Shown here in pieces: positions 33,180 to 41,468 of a stretch of DNA of 64,000 nt; the first letter of the stretch is position 1, and the number at the start of each line of letters is the position of its first letter. This stretch comes from HGM04593 sp045646965 (GTDB taxonomy: Bacteria > Bacteroidota > Bacteroidia > Bacteroidales > Bacteroidaceae), in contig JAZRLR010000013.1 in the NCBI GenBank assembly GCA_045646965.1, positions 11,150-75,149 of the forward strand. The letters run 5' to 3'. A program made the position numbers and the translations under genes. The notes below the pieces were generated by a model that worked only from the letters and a program-made list of their open reading frames with translations, was not told where the DNA came from and did no database searches.

Positions 33180-33218
33180 AAAATATAAGTTTTTAAAAGA
33201 TTGTTTTTTTGAGTTTGC

Positions 33219-33240
33219 TTTTTGTAATTTATTACAAAAA
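33219..33240. promoter_or_regulatory. Palindrome upstream of nanA (putative operator)
   Basis: Inverted repeat with perfect 10-base arms, TTTTTGTAAT (33219-33228) and ATTACAAAAA (33231-33240), separated by TT. It lies between divergent nanA and trmO, closer to nanA. Layout (TTTTTG....TT....CAAAAA) mirrors the feoAB palindrome at 27581-27606. The TGTAAT-TT-ATTACA core is the kind of site bound by CRP/FNR-like proteins; the actual binder is unknown. Confidence 0.55.
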
Positions 33241-33355
33241 AAGAGAAAAAATAGATAAAGCACAAATTTTTGACAGACTAAACGATTTTTTCGCTCAAAA
33301 TATTATATTTGTCGGTGGTTACGCGCTATGTGCGTCCCTTTCTAATGTAATTTGT

Positions 33356-34045
33356 ATGAATATAGAGCCTGTTGCATACTTTCGTTCGGCTTTTTCTTCT
33401 AAATTTGGTATCCCGCGGCAGAGCGGTCTTGTGGAGGAATTGCGTGGCGCGGTGGTCTTTGAACCGGGCTATTGCAACCGCGATGCTTTGCGAGGTATAG
33501 AGGGGTTTGAATTCTTGTGGCTCGTATGGGGCTTCTCGGCCAACGAGGGCTCTGCGGGTGCGCGATGGAGTCCTGTGGTGCGTCCACCGCTGCTCGGCGG
33601 CAATGCTGCGATGGGTGTCTTTGCCACGCGATCGCCTTTCCGTCCCAACGGCCTCGGGCTCTCTTCGGTAAAGTTTCTGTCGGTGGAGGAATGCGACGGC
33701 GCTTTGGTTCTGAATGTGGCGGGTGCCGACCTTATGGACGGAACGCCCATTTATGACATAAAACCCTATGTGGCCTATTGCGATGCGCATCCCGGCGCGC
33801 GCAGCGGATTTGTCGATGTAAATAAATGGGAGTCTTTGCGGGTGGAGTTCCCCGAGGAACTTTCTGCCTTTTTTACGCCGCAAGACTATGCTGCTCTTGT
33901 GAAGGTGCTCGCTCTCGATCCTCGCCCGCAATATCAGGAGCAGCCAAACAGGGTGTATGGTATGCCTTTTGCGGGGCACGACGTGCGTTTTACCGTCTCG
34001 CTCGACGGTGTGCTGCGAGTGGTTGATGTGCAGCCTCTCGGTTGA
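33356..34045 (+). CDS. trmO: tRNA (t6A37) N6-methyltransferase TrmO
   Basis: TrmO (YaeB/TsaA family) methylates N6-threonylcarbamoyladenosine at position 37 of tRNAs using AdoMet. The 229-residue product starts at ATG 33356, where the family's N-terminal strand begins (IEPVAYFRSAFSSKFGIPRQSG). The hallmark TRSPFRPNGLGLSSVK (about 91) and DLMDGTPIYDIKPYV (about 125) are intact, followed by the C-terminal domain ending PQYQEQPNRVYGMPFAGHDVRF. The in-frame codons before 33356 overlap a likely promoter region and are rejected. Confidence 0.93.
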   Translation: MNIEPVAYFRSAFSSKFGIPRQSGLVEELRGAVVFEPGYCNRDALRGIEGFEFLWLVWGFSANEGSAGARWSPVVRPPLLGGNAAMGVFATRSPFRPNGLGLSSVKFLSVEECDGALVLNVAGADLMDGTPIYDIKPYVAYCDAHPGARSGFVDVNKWESLRVEFPEELSAFFTPQDYAALVKVLALDPRPQYQEQPNRVYGMPFAGHDVRFTVSLDGVLRVVDVQPLG

Positions 34046-34094
34046 TATATTATATATAAGGTATAGGCGCCCGCGTGCGTTGTAAATAAAAAAG

Positions 34095-34154
34095 GCCGTT
34101 CGTCGGCATAAGTAATCAGACCTTTAATTAGGCGGTTCTTATGAGGCGGGCGGC
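34095..34154 (+). terminator. Long imperfect hairpin and T-run after trmO
   Basis: 34095-34104 pairs with 34145-34154 (several G-T pairs), and CATAAG (34107-34112) with CTTATG (34138-34143), giving a 60-base hairpin followed by TCTTCTTTTTTT. It probably terminates trmO, though it is longer than the simple terminators elsewhere in the window. Confidence 0.6.
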
Positions 34155-34180
34155 TCTTCTTTTTTTAGGTGTATAAAATA

Positions 34181-34206
34181 AGCGGCTGCCCCGTGGGGCA
34201 GCCGCT
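34181..34206 (-). terminator. Terminator of ppdK
   Basis: Perfect 12-bp GC-rich stem (34181-34192 and 34195-34206, two-base loop), followed on the minus strand by TATTTTATAC, 26 bases after the ppdK stop. Confidence 0.85.
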
Positions 34207-34231
34207 CTTTACAGATATATCTTTTAAAAGA

Positions 34232-36952
34232 TTATCCCTCAATTGCACCCTGTGCAGCAGCCAAACGTGCGATAGGCACGCGGAAGGGAGAACAAGATAC
34301 ATAGTCGAGACCAACTCTGTGACAGAATTTAACAGACTCGGGCTCACCTCCGTGCTCACCGCAGATACCGCATTTGAGCTTGGGATTAACTGAACGGCCT
34401 TTGTTTGTAGCCATCTCTACGAGCTGGCCAACGCCTGTCTGGTCGAGAACCTGGAAGGGGTCGTTCTTCAAAATCTTCTTGCGGAGATAGATGGGGAGGA
34501 ATGAGTTCACGTCGTCACGAGAGTAACCGAAGGTCATCTGTGTGAGGTCGTTTGTACCGAATGAGAAGAACTGTGCCTGCTCTGCAATCTGGTCAGCTGT
34601 AAGAGCTGCACGAGGAATCTCAATCATTGTACCGATTGTGTACTCTACGCGGTCGCCCTCTGCAGCAAACAATTTCTCTGCAGCCTCGATGATTGCGTTC
34701 TTCTGCTCCTCGAACTCGTTGATGATACCAACGAGGGGAACCATAATCTCGGGATAGATAGTCTTACCCTCTTTCTTGAGCTCGAGAGCTGCGCCAAGGA
34801 TAGCAGTTGTCTGCATCTTTGTGATCTCGGGGTATGTGTTACCCAAACGGCAACCACGGTGACCGAGCATAGGGTTGAACTCCTCCAAAGATTTTACGCG
34901 ACGCTGAACAGCCTCAACGGTTTTGCCCATAGCCTCGGCAAGCATCTGCTGGCCTTTTGCATCGTGGGGCACGAACTCGTGGAGAGGGGGATCCAAGAGA
35001 CGAACTGTAACGTGCAAGCCCTCCATAGCCTTGAAGATACCAACGAAGTCGGCCTTCTGGTAGGGGAGAAGCTTGTCGAGAGCGCTCTGACGCTCTTTAG
35101 TTGTCTCGGCAAGAATCATCTCGCGCATAGCCTTAATCTTCTCGCCCTCGAAGAACATATGCTCTGTACGGCAGAGACCGATACCGATAGCACCGAAGCT
35201 GCGTGCAACCTCTGCATCGTGGGGAGTATCGGCGTTTGTGCGTACGCCCAAACGTGCGTATTTGTCGCAAAGGTTCATAAGCTCTGCAAAGTCACCGCTG
35301 AGCTCGGGAGATTTTGTCTCTACCTTACCCTCGATAACCTGTCCTGTAGAACCGTTCAATGAGATGTAGTCGCCCTCGCACAACTCAAGGTCATCAACTG
35401 TGAGTGTACGTTTTTTGTAGTCGATTACGATGTTACCTGCGCCTGATACACAGCACTTACCCATACCGCGAGCTACAACGGCTGCGTGTGAGGTCATACC
35501 ACCGCGGGCTGTCAAGATACCCTCGGCTGCTGCCATACCTGCCAAGTCCTCGGGAGAGGTTTCGATACGTACAAGAACAACTTTCTCGCCCTCCTCTGCC
35601 CATTTAGCAGCGTCGTCGGCGAAGAATACGATACGACCTGTAGCTGCACCGGGAGATGCGGGAAGACCGTTAGCGATAACTTTAGCCTTTGCAAGAGCTG
35701 CGGGGTTGAATACGGGGTGGAGAAGCTCGTTGAGTTTCTCGGGCTCCATACGCTTGAGAGCGGTCTTGTCGTCGATTACACCGTCACGGTAGAGGTCCAT
35801 AGCGATCTTAACCATCGCAGCACCTGTACGCTTGCCGTTACGTGTCTGCAAGAACCAGAGCTTGCCGTCCTGTACGGTGAACTCCATATCCTGCATATCT
35901 TTGTAGTGCTCCTCCAAACGATTCTGGATAGCGTCGAGCTCTTTGTAAATCTCGGGCATAGCCTCCTCCATTGAAGGATAGTTTGTAGCACGGTCCTCCT
36001 CGCTGATACCCTGCATCTCTGCCCAACGCTGTGAACCGATCTTTGTAATCTGCTGGGGTGTGCGGATACCGGCAACTACGTCCTCACCCTGTGCGTTGAT
36101 AAGGTACTCTCCGTTGAAGAGGTTCTCACCTGTAGCGGCGTCGCGTGAGAAGCATACACCTGTAGCAGATGTGTCGCCCATATTACCGAATACCATTGCC
36201 TGTACTGTTACGGCTGTTCCCCACTCATCAGGAATTTTCTCCATACGACGGTAGAGGATGGCGCGCTCGTTGTTCCAAGATGTGAACACTGCGCAGATAG
36301 CGCCCCAGAGCTGCTCGTAAGCGTCTGTGGGGAAGTCTTTGCCTGTGCGCTCCTTAACTGCTGCCTTGAACTTGGCAACGAGCTCTTTGAGGTTCTCTAC
36401 GCTGAGGTCCTTGTCGAGCACAACGCCGGCTTTCTCTTTAACCTCCTCGATGATTGCCTCGAAGGGGTCGATCTCCTCTTTGCTCTCGGGCTTCATACCA
36501 AGAACTACGTCACCGTACATCTGTACGAAACGACGGTAAGAGTCCCAAGCGAATTTGGGGTTACCTGTTCTTGTTGCGAGTCCTTCTACAACGATGTCGT
36601 TGAGACCGAGGTTGAGGATGGTGTCCATCATACCGGGCATTGAAGCACGAGCACCTGAACGTACTGATACGAGCAAGGGGTTAGCGGGATCGCCGAATGT
36701 TGAGTTCATCAAAGTCTCGATGTTCTTTACTGCGGCTTTAACCTCCTCTGTGAGGAGCTCTACAACCTGCTCTTTGCCGAGTTTGTAATACTCGTTACAA
36801 ACCTCTGTGGTGATGGTGAAACCGGGAGGAACGGGAATACCGATGAGGTTCATCTCTGCCAAGTTGGCACCTTTACCTCCCAACAAGTTTCTCATTGACG
36901 CGTTACCCTCGGCAAGGCCGTTGCCAAAGGTGTAGACTCTTTTGTCTGCCAT
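34232..36952 (-). CDS. ppdK: Pyruvate, phosphate dikinase
   Basis: Interconverts pyruvate, ATP and phosphate with phosphoenolpyruvate, AMP and pyrophosphate, a reversible glycolytic step in many anaerobes. The 906-residue protein starts at ATG 36952 (MADKRVYTFGNGLAEG). Domains: ATP-grasp (GGKGANLAEMNLIGIPVPPGF, near 25), swivelling phosphohistidine domain with GGMTSHAAVVARGMG (His about 489), and C-terminal PEP barrel (LGHRGCRLG, GTNDLTQMTFGYSRDD, then CGICGEHGGEP near the end with the catalytic Cys). Codon use is strongly biased, indicating high expression. It is monocistronic with its own promoter and terminator. Confidence 0.97.
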   Translation of the reverse strand: MADKRVYTFGNGLAEGNASMRNLLGGKGANLAEMNLIGIPVPPGFTITTEVCNEYYKLGKEQVVELLTEEVKAAVKNIETLMNSTFGDPANPLLVSVRSGARASMPGMMDTILNLGLNDIVVEGLATRTGNPKFAWDSYRRFVQMYGDVVLGMKPESKEEIDPFEAIIEEVKEKAGVVLDKDLSVENLKELVAKFKAAVKERTGKDFPTDAYEQLWGAICAVFTSWNNERAILYRRMEKIPDEWGTAVTVQAMVFGNMGDTSATGVCFSRDAATGENLFNGEYLINAQGEDVVAGIRTPQQITKIGSQRWAEMQGISEEDRATNYPSMEEAMPEIYKELDAIQNRLEEHYKDMQDMEFTVQDGKLWFLQTRNGKRTGAAMVKIAMDLYRDGVIDDKTALKRMEPEKLNELLHPVFNPAALAKAKVIANGLPASPGAATGRIVFFADDAAKWAEEGEKVVLVRIETSPEDLAGMAAAEGILTARGGMTSHAAVVARGMGKCCVSGAGNIVIDYKKRTLTVDDLELCEGDYISLNGSTGQVIEGKVETKSPELSGDFAELMNLCDKYARLGVRTNADTPHDAEVARSFGAIGIGLCRTEHMFFEGEKIKAMREMILAETTKERQSALDKLLPYQKADFVGIFKAMEGLHVTVRLLDPPLHEFVPHDAKGQQMLAEAMGKTVEAVQRRVKSLEEFNPMLGHRGCRLGNTYPEITKMQTTAILGAALELKKEGKTIYPEIMVPLVGIINEFEEQKNAIIEAAEKLFAAEGDRVEYTIGTMIEIPRAALTADQIAEQAQFFSFGTNDLTQMTFGYSRDDVNSFLPIYLRKKILKNDPFQVLDQTGVGQLVEMATNKGRSVNPKLKCGICGEHGGEPESVKFCHRVGLDYVSCSPFRVPIARLAAAQGAIEG

Positions 36953-37044
36953 AATTTTTGAGTTTATTGTTTGTTGATAAATAAAAAAGTTAATCAATTC
37001 TCCTGTTTTGGAGCCCGCCTTTGCAAGGCACTCCTAACTAATTT

Positions 37045-37076
37045 GCAAATATAAGAAAAATGTTTGTAACTGGAAA
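37045..37076 (-). promoter_or_regulatory. Promoter and leader of ppdK
   Basis: Minus-strand -7 box TATATTTGC (37053-37045) with TTTC 19 bases further upstream (37076-37073). The leader of about 85 bases contains a hairpin, GCCTT/AAGGC nested in GGAG/CTCC, around 37005-37035. Confidence 0.55.
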
Positions 37077-37157
37077 TATCTTGCCGAAAATATCATCTGT
37101 GATTATTAAAATTTTAAGTTATTAGGTTAAAAATGCAGATATTCGAGATTTTAGATG

Positions 37158-37166
37158 TATTTTTGC
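37158..37166 (+). promoter_or_regulatory. -7 box of the rlmD transcript
   Basis: TATTTTTGC matches TAnnTTTGC and lies 30 bases before the rlmD start; no good -33 element is seen. Confidence 0.45.
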
Positions 37167-37195
37167 CGATAGTGAGAATTTTGCAATAGAAAAAA

Positions 37196-38614
37196 ATGGC
37201 AAGAAAAAAGAAAGAATTACCGCTCTTGGAGCGTGTTGAAATAACGGGCGTGGCGGCCGAGGGTAAGGCTCTTGCTCGCGTGAACGACCTTGTGGTGTTT
37301 GTCCCCTTTGTGGTGCCCGGAGATGTGGTCGATTTACAGGTGCGACGCAAAAAACATAGTTACGCCGAGGCCGAGGCTGTGAATTTTCACACCTATTCGC
37401 AGGAGAGAACCGAACCCTTCTGCAAGCACTATGGTGTGTGCGGCGGTTGTAAATGGCAGTGTCTGGCGTATGAGCATCAGCTCAAATATAAACAGCAGCA
37501 GGTGGTGGATGCCCTCACTCGCATAGGTAAGGTGGAACTTCCCGAGGTGATGCCCATTCTGGGCTCGGAGAATACCCGCGCCTACCGCAACAAACTCGAG
37601 TTTACTTTTAGTAACAAACGCTGGCTTACCTGGCAGGAGGTTGCCGAGCAGGTGACATACGATAATATGGATGCGCTGGGCTTTCATATCCCCGGGGCCT
37701 TTGACAAGGTGCTCGATATTGAGGAATGTGGTCTTATGTGCGGCCTTAACAACCGTTTGCGAAACGGTATCAGGGATTTTGCGCATCGCGAAGGTATTCC
37801 TTTCTTCGACCTGCGCTCGCAGACGGGCGTGTTGCGCAATATTATGATAAGAACCTCGACTACGGGCGAGGTGATGCTTTTGCTGCAAGCCAAAGTAACA
37901 GCCGACGAGGATATGCGCAGTCTTGAGAATGTGCTTGCATACATTGCCGAGGCGTTCCCCGAAGTTACTTCTCTGCTCTATGTTATAAATAATAAGTGCA
38001 ACGACACCTTTGGAGACCTCGAGGTGCACACTTACAAAGGCACCGATGTCATATATGAGGAGATGGAGGGCTTGCGCTTCAAGGTGGGTGCGAAATCGTT
38101 CTATCAGACAAATAGCGTGCAGGCGTATAATCTTTACAAGGTAGCGCGCGACTTTGCTGCTCTCACAGGCAACGAGGTGGTGTATGACCTGTATACCGGC
38201 ACCGGTACCATTGCAAACTTTGTGGCTTCAAAGGCAAAGAAGGTGGTAGGAATTGAGTATGTCGAGGATGCGATAATCGACGCTCGCGTGAATGCGGAAC
38301 TCAACGGCTTTGACAATCTCACATTCTTTGCGGGTGATATGAAGGATATTCTCACAAAGGAGTTTATAGAGACTCACGGACGTCCCGATGTGATTATTAC
38401 CGATCCTCCCCGTGCAGGTATGCATAACGATGTGATAGATACAATTCTCTTTGCGGCTCCGCAAAGAATTGTGTATGTGAGTTGTAACCCCGCCACACAG
38501 GCGCGCGACCTCTCGCTGCTCGATGCACAATATAAGGTGGTGGCTGTGCAGCCTGTGGATATGTTTCCTCACACACACCACGTTGAGAATGTGGTTCTTC
38601 TCGAAAGAAGATAA
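37196..38614 (+). CDS. rlmD: 23S rRNA (uracil-C5)-methyltransferase, RlmD/RumA family
   Basis: A 472-residue TrmA-superfamily enzyme that methylates C5 of a uridine in 23S rRNA (U1939 in E. coli RlmD). Visible parts are an N-terminal TRAM domain (VEITGVAAEGKALARVNDLVVFVPFVVPGDVV in content), an iron-sulfur ligand set (CKHYGVCGGCKWQCLAYEHQ, about 80-99), and the AdoMet domain with YDLYTGTGTIANFVA, IITDPPRAGMH, and the nucleophile/base motif YVSCNPATQARDL near the C-terminus. Exact target uridine cannot be distinguished from RlmCD-type paralogues by eye. The following pseudouridine synthase gene begins 18 bases later. Confidence 0.9.
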   Translation: MARKKKELPLLERVEITGVAAEGKALARVNDLVVFVPFVVPGDVVDLQVRRKKHSYAEAEAVNFHTYSQERTEPFCKHYGVCGGCKWQCLAYEHQLKYKQQQVVDALTRIGKVELPEVMPILGSENTRAYRNKLEFTFSNKRWLTWQEVAEQVTYDNMDALGFHIPGAFDKVLDIEECGLMCGLNNRLRNGIRDFAHREGIPFFDLRSQTGVLRNIMIRTSTTGEVMLLLQAKVTADEDMRSLENVLAYIAEAFPEVTSLLYVINNKCNDTFGDLEVHTYKGTDVIYEEMEGLRFKVGAKSFYQTNSVQAYNLYKVARDFAALTGNEVVYDLYTGTGTIANFVASKAKKVVGIEYVEDAIIDARVNAELNGFDNLTFFAGDMKDILTKEFIETHGRPDVIITDPPRAGMHNDVIDTILFAAPQRIVYVSCNPATQARDLSLLDAQYKVVAVQPVDMFPHTHHVENVVLLERR

Positions 38615-38632
38615 CTTTTTAATTTGATTACT

Positions 38633-39520
38633 ATGCGCAGAAACATAAAGAATTTGCTCACTTTTAAAGTGACAGCCGAGGCACAGCTTATAGCCTTTCT
38701 TATGGAGAAGATGCACGGCATAAGCAGAAACAGAGCGAAGGCTCTTATAACAAACCGTGTCGTTCTGGTCGATAATATAATAACCACACACCCCCTCGCC
38801 GAGCTCAAGCCCGGGCAGGTGGTTCAGCTCGACCGCTCGAAGCACAAGAAATCGTTCCATAGCAACAGCCTCGACATTGTGTATGAGGACCCCTATCTGT
38901 TGATTATTGACAAGCGTGCGGGTTTGCTCTCGATGAGTAATAACACCCGTCAGGAGACTGTGCAGACTGTGCTCAATCGTTATCTCGAGAAGGGTGGCGG
39001 CCGCAATACCTCGCACCTTGTGCATCGTCTCGACCGCGACACCTCGGGCCTTATGGTCTATGCAAAGGATATAAAGACACAGCAGTCGCTCATCGACGGT
39101 TGGCAGCAGCTTGTGACCGACCGCCGTTATATCGCTCTTGTGGAGGGAACTCTGGAGGAGAAAGAGGGCAGAATTCAGTCGTGGCTCACCGAGGATAAGA
39201 GATTTGTGACGCATTCGAGCCCTGTGGACAACGGCGGTAAGTTTGCCGTTACATATTATAAAGTGCTGCAGGAGGGCAACGGTTACTCTCTTGTGGAGTG
39301 TGAGTTGCAGACCGGTCGCAAGAATCAGATTCGTGTGCATATGGCGCAGCTCGGTCACCCCGTGGTGGGCGACCACAAATATGGCAGCACCGACGACTCT
39401 ATCCGTCGTCTCGGTCTGCACGCCTATATGCTCTGCTTCCGTCACCCCGTGAACGGCAAGCTTTTGCGTTTTGAGACTCCCGTGCCTGTTTGCTTTGAGA
39501 AGTGTCTCGATGGTAAATAG
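38633..39520 (+). CDS. RluA-family pseudouridine synthase with S4 domain
   Basis: A 295-residue enzyme that isomerises uridine in rRNA or tRNA. The S4 RNA-binding domain covers about 12-75 (LIAFLMEKMHGISRNRAKALITNRVVLVD in content). The catalytic core has the RluA motif HLVHRLDRDTSGLMVYAKD with the catalytic Asp (about 130), the TGRKNQIRVHMAQLGHPVVGD block (about 240) and the closing LHAYMLCFRHP segment. The start is ATG 38633; an in-frame TTG lies 9 bases upstream. The stop overlaps the next gene by 11 bases. The target position is not assignable from sequence. Confidence 0.92.
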   Translation: MRRNIKNLLTFKVTAEAQLIAFLMEKMHGISRNRAKALITNRVVLVDNIITTHPLAELKPGQVVQLDRSKHKKSFHSNSLDIVYEDPYLLIIDKRAGLLSMSNNTRQETVQTVLNRYLEKGGGRNTSHLVHRLDRDTSGLMVYAKDIKTQQSLIDGWQQLVTDRRYIALVEGTLEEKEGRIQSWLTEDKRFVTHSSPVDNGGKFAVTYYKVLQEGNGYSLVECELQTGRKNQIRVHMAQLGHPVVGDHKYGSTDDSIRRLGLHAYMLCFRHPVNGKLLRFETPVPVCFEKCLDGK

Positions 39521-40043
39521 CACTCCGAAATATCGTCTGCTTGCGTTTGTACTCCTGCTTATGTGTGCGGGAGCGGCGCGTGGCGGAGAGGTTCTGCCTG
39601 CCGACACGGTTATGCTCTTTCGCAAGGTGGCGACCGATAGTGCAGTGATTGTGAAGAAACAGCCCAAGCGTGCTGCGCCCAAAAAGAAAAAAGCGCCCGC
39701 GCGCAAGGCGGCTGCGAAGTCTGTCAAGAAACCGAAAGTTGTAAATAAAATTGATTCGGTGAAGTATGTGCAGCCCAAGTATTATCTTGGCGACAGGGTG
39801 TTGATGCGCGGAGATTCGGGTGCTGATGTGAAGAAATTGGCCGAGATTATGGTAAAGAATCTCTATATGGATGAAAATTCTATTCCTTACACTGCGACGG
39901 GTGAGGTTTTGTATGACAAAGAACTCTTGCGTGCTGTAAAGCTATTTCAAAAAGTTTCGGGCTTGTACGAAGACGGAATTGTGGGCGAAACAACCATAAA
40001 GGCTTTGCGTAAAATACACCGTTGGCGCAGGATGAGTAAATAA
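39510..40043 (+). CDS. Exported peptidoglycan-binding domain protein with Lys/Ala-rich linker
   Basis: A 177-residue protein from ATG 39510, overlapping the pseudouridine synthase gene by 11 bases. N-terminal signal peptide (about 1-30, RLLAFVLLLMCAGAARG), then a strongly basic, low-complexity stretch (about 50-80: KKQPKRAAPKKKKAPARK, then AAAKSVKKPK) resembling histone H1-like tails, and a C-terminal PG_binding_1 domain (VLMRGDSGADVKKLAEIMV ... YDKELLRAVKLFQKVSGLYEDGIVGETTIKAL in content). It probably attaches to the cell wall; the basic linker may bind teichoic-like or nucleic polyanions, which is inference. Confidence 0.82.
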   Translation: MVNSTPKYRLLAFVLLLMCAGAARGGEVLPADTVMLFRKVATDSAVIVKKQPKRAAPKKKKAPARKAAAKSVKKPKVVNKIDSVKYVQPKYYLGDRVLMRGDSGADVKKLAEIMVKNLYMDENSIPYTATGEVLYDKELLRAVKLFQKVSGLYEDGIVGETTIKALRKIHRWRRMSK

Positions 40044-40062
40044 AAGACAGGTATATAACATA

Positions 40063-40090
40063 AAAAAAAGGAGCGCGAGCTCCTTTTTTT
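40063..40090. terminator. Bidirectional terminator
   Basis: Perfect 12-bp stem (40063-40074 and 40079-40090, loop GCGA) with A- and T-runs, between convergent genes. Confidence 0.9.
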
Positions 40091-40094
40091 ATGT

Positions 40095-40994
40095 TTACAT
40101 ATTCCACGCTCTTTTGTTGAGGATGCTTTCCACTGCATCTTCGAGCTTGTCGTTGAGGTTGCAGAAGAAATCGATTCCGGTGAACTCCTCGAGCTCGTCT
40201 ATTGTGATGGCGCACTCCGAATATTCGTCTTCGTTTTCTTTGAAGAAACTTTTGTGCTCCAGAAGGAATGCCGCTGCGTGGTAGACATTGTCTTTGACCT
40301 TCAGCAGTGCTACAAAGTAGTACTTGGGCACGGTGGGGCAGGTGCCTTTTGTGTCGTAGTATCCCTCGGTTATGGTGCCGCCCTTTACCACGTAGAGTGT
40401 GTCGGCGAAGTCGGGGTTGCGCCCCCAGCCCGATTTTCTTGCGTTTATTGCGCTCTCGAGCTTGCTCCACGGGCCGCTTGTGTTGAACGCTTTGAGCATC
40501 GGCGAGATGTTTGAGAAGTAAAAGGTTTGCGCGTTGGCTTCTTTTGAATATAATCTGTCGAACGAGGCAAGCAGATGTCCTCTTTGGTAGTACTGCTCAC
40601 CGTTGCGCCATATAAGGTCGTTGTTTAGCACGTTGTTGTCTTCGAGGTCGGGGTCGGTGCGGAATGGCTCGCCGCCCAGTGCATCCCACGAGTCTCTGCT
40701 CCAGTCGGTGTCGCGGTTGCTCTTGTCGAAGCGGAAGGCTATCCAGCGCGAGTGACGGCGCTCTTTGTTGTGCGAAATGCAGTAGGTGACGGTGTCGCCT
40801 GTGGCACCCGAGGTGTGTCGCGAGAGAAAGATGTCCTCGTTGTTGAGGCGTGGTATCTCGGTTCTCTTGGCGTGTATGTCGCAGTCGGTGTTTGCGTTTT
40901 TGTTGTTTGGGTTGTGGTAGTCGTTGCCCTCATCGCTGTCGCACGCGGCGAGAAACAGCGGTAGTGTGGCGATCAGGTATAAGAGCCTCTTCAT
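40095..40994 (-). CDS. DNA/RNA non-specific endonuclease lipoprotein (NUC1 family)
   Basis: A 299-residue lipoprotein (lipobox LAAC, Cys about 18) with DSDEGND following the Cys, an acidic stretch like the Bacteroidota surface-export signal. The beta-beta-alpha-metal nuclease core includes the active-site motif YYQRGHLLAS (about 136-145; usually DRGH, here QRGH with the general-base His kept) and FYFSNISPMLKAFN with the metal-binding Asn. It would degrade extracellular DNA and RNA, probably for nutrient salvage. It stands alone on the minus strand. Confidence 0.88.
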   Translation of the reverse strand: MKRLLYLIATLPLFLAACDSDEGNDYHNPNNKNANTDCDIHAKRTEIPRLNNEDIFLSRHTSGATGDTVTYCISHNKERRHSRWIAFRFDKSNRDTDWSRDSWDALGGEPFRTDPDLEDNNVLNNDLIWRNGEQYYQRGHLLASFDRLYSKEANAQTFYFSNISPMLKAFNTSGPWSKLESAINARKSGWGRNPDFADTLYVVKGGTITEGYYDTKGTCPTVPKYYFVALLKVKDNVYHAAAFLLEHKSFFKENEDEYSECAITIDELEEFTGIDFFCNLNDKLEDAVESILNKRAWNM

Positions 40995-41020
40995 ATTTTG
41001 CCCTATGTGTGGTTAATAAA

Positions 41021-41052
41021 AAAGAGGTGTATTAAGCTTAATACACCTCTTT
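41021..41052 (-). terminator. Terminator of rpmE2
   Basis: Perfect 32-base palindrome with 16-base arms meeting at AAGCTT, A-rich on the left and T-rich on the right, 22 bases beyond the L31 stop. Confidence 0.85.
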
Positions 41053-41073
41053 CTATATTTATGCAATTTTTTG

Positions 41074-41325
41074 TTACTTCTTGATCTTTGCGTAACGGCT
41101 CATAAACTTATCAACGCGACCTGCTGTATCCACAAGTTTAGCTTTACCTGTGTAGAAGGGGTGAGAAGTGTTAGAGATCTCAAGTTTAATCAAGGGGTAT
41201 GTCTCGCCCTCGAACTCAATAGTTTCCTTTGTGTTACAGGTAGACTGTGAAAGGAAGCAATCGCCGTTTGACATATCTTTGAATACAACGGGACGATATC
41301 CTGCGGGATGAATGTCTTTTTTCAT
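41074..41325 (-). CDS. rpmE2: 50S ribosomal protein L31 type B
   Basis: An 83-residue ribosomal protein starting MKKDIHPAGYRPVVFKD. It lacks the CxxC zinc ribbon of type A L31 and contains the type B ending YTGKAKLVDTAGRVDKFMSRYAK. Codon use is of the highly expressed kind. It is monocistronic with a strong terminator. The zinc-free form is the standard L31 in Bacteroidales and need not signal zinc limitation here. Confidence 0.97.
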   Translation of the reverse strand: MKKDIHPAGYRPVVFKDMSNGDCFLSQSTCNTKETIEFEGETYPLIKLEISNTSHPFYTGKAKLVDTAGRVDKFMSRYAKIKK

Positions 41326-41468
41326 TATTTTAATCTTTTAATTTTTATTTGCTGGTAACAAAAAATGTGTGTAATGGCTTTTCGGAGTGCAAAGGTAATA
41401 CAATTGCTTTAAATGACAAAGATTTTGCCCTCTTTTTTATGTATAATTTTGTCGTTATCTCTTTTTGC

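Noticed and set aside
38228..39778. 516-codon open frame on the minus strand
   Set aside because: It spans the ends of two clear plus-strand genes (rlmD and the RluA-type synthase) and encodes no recognisable domain.
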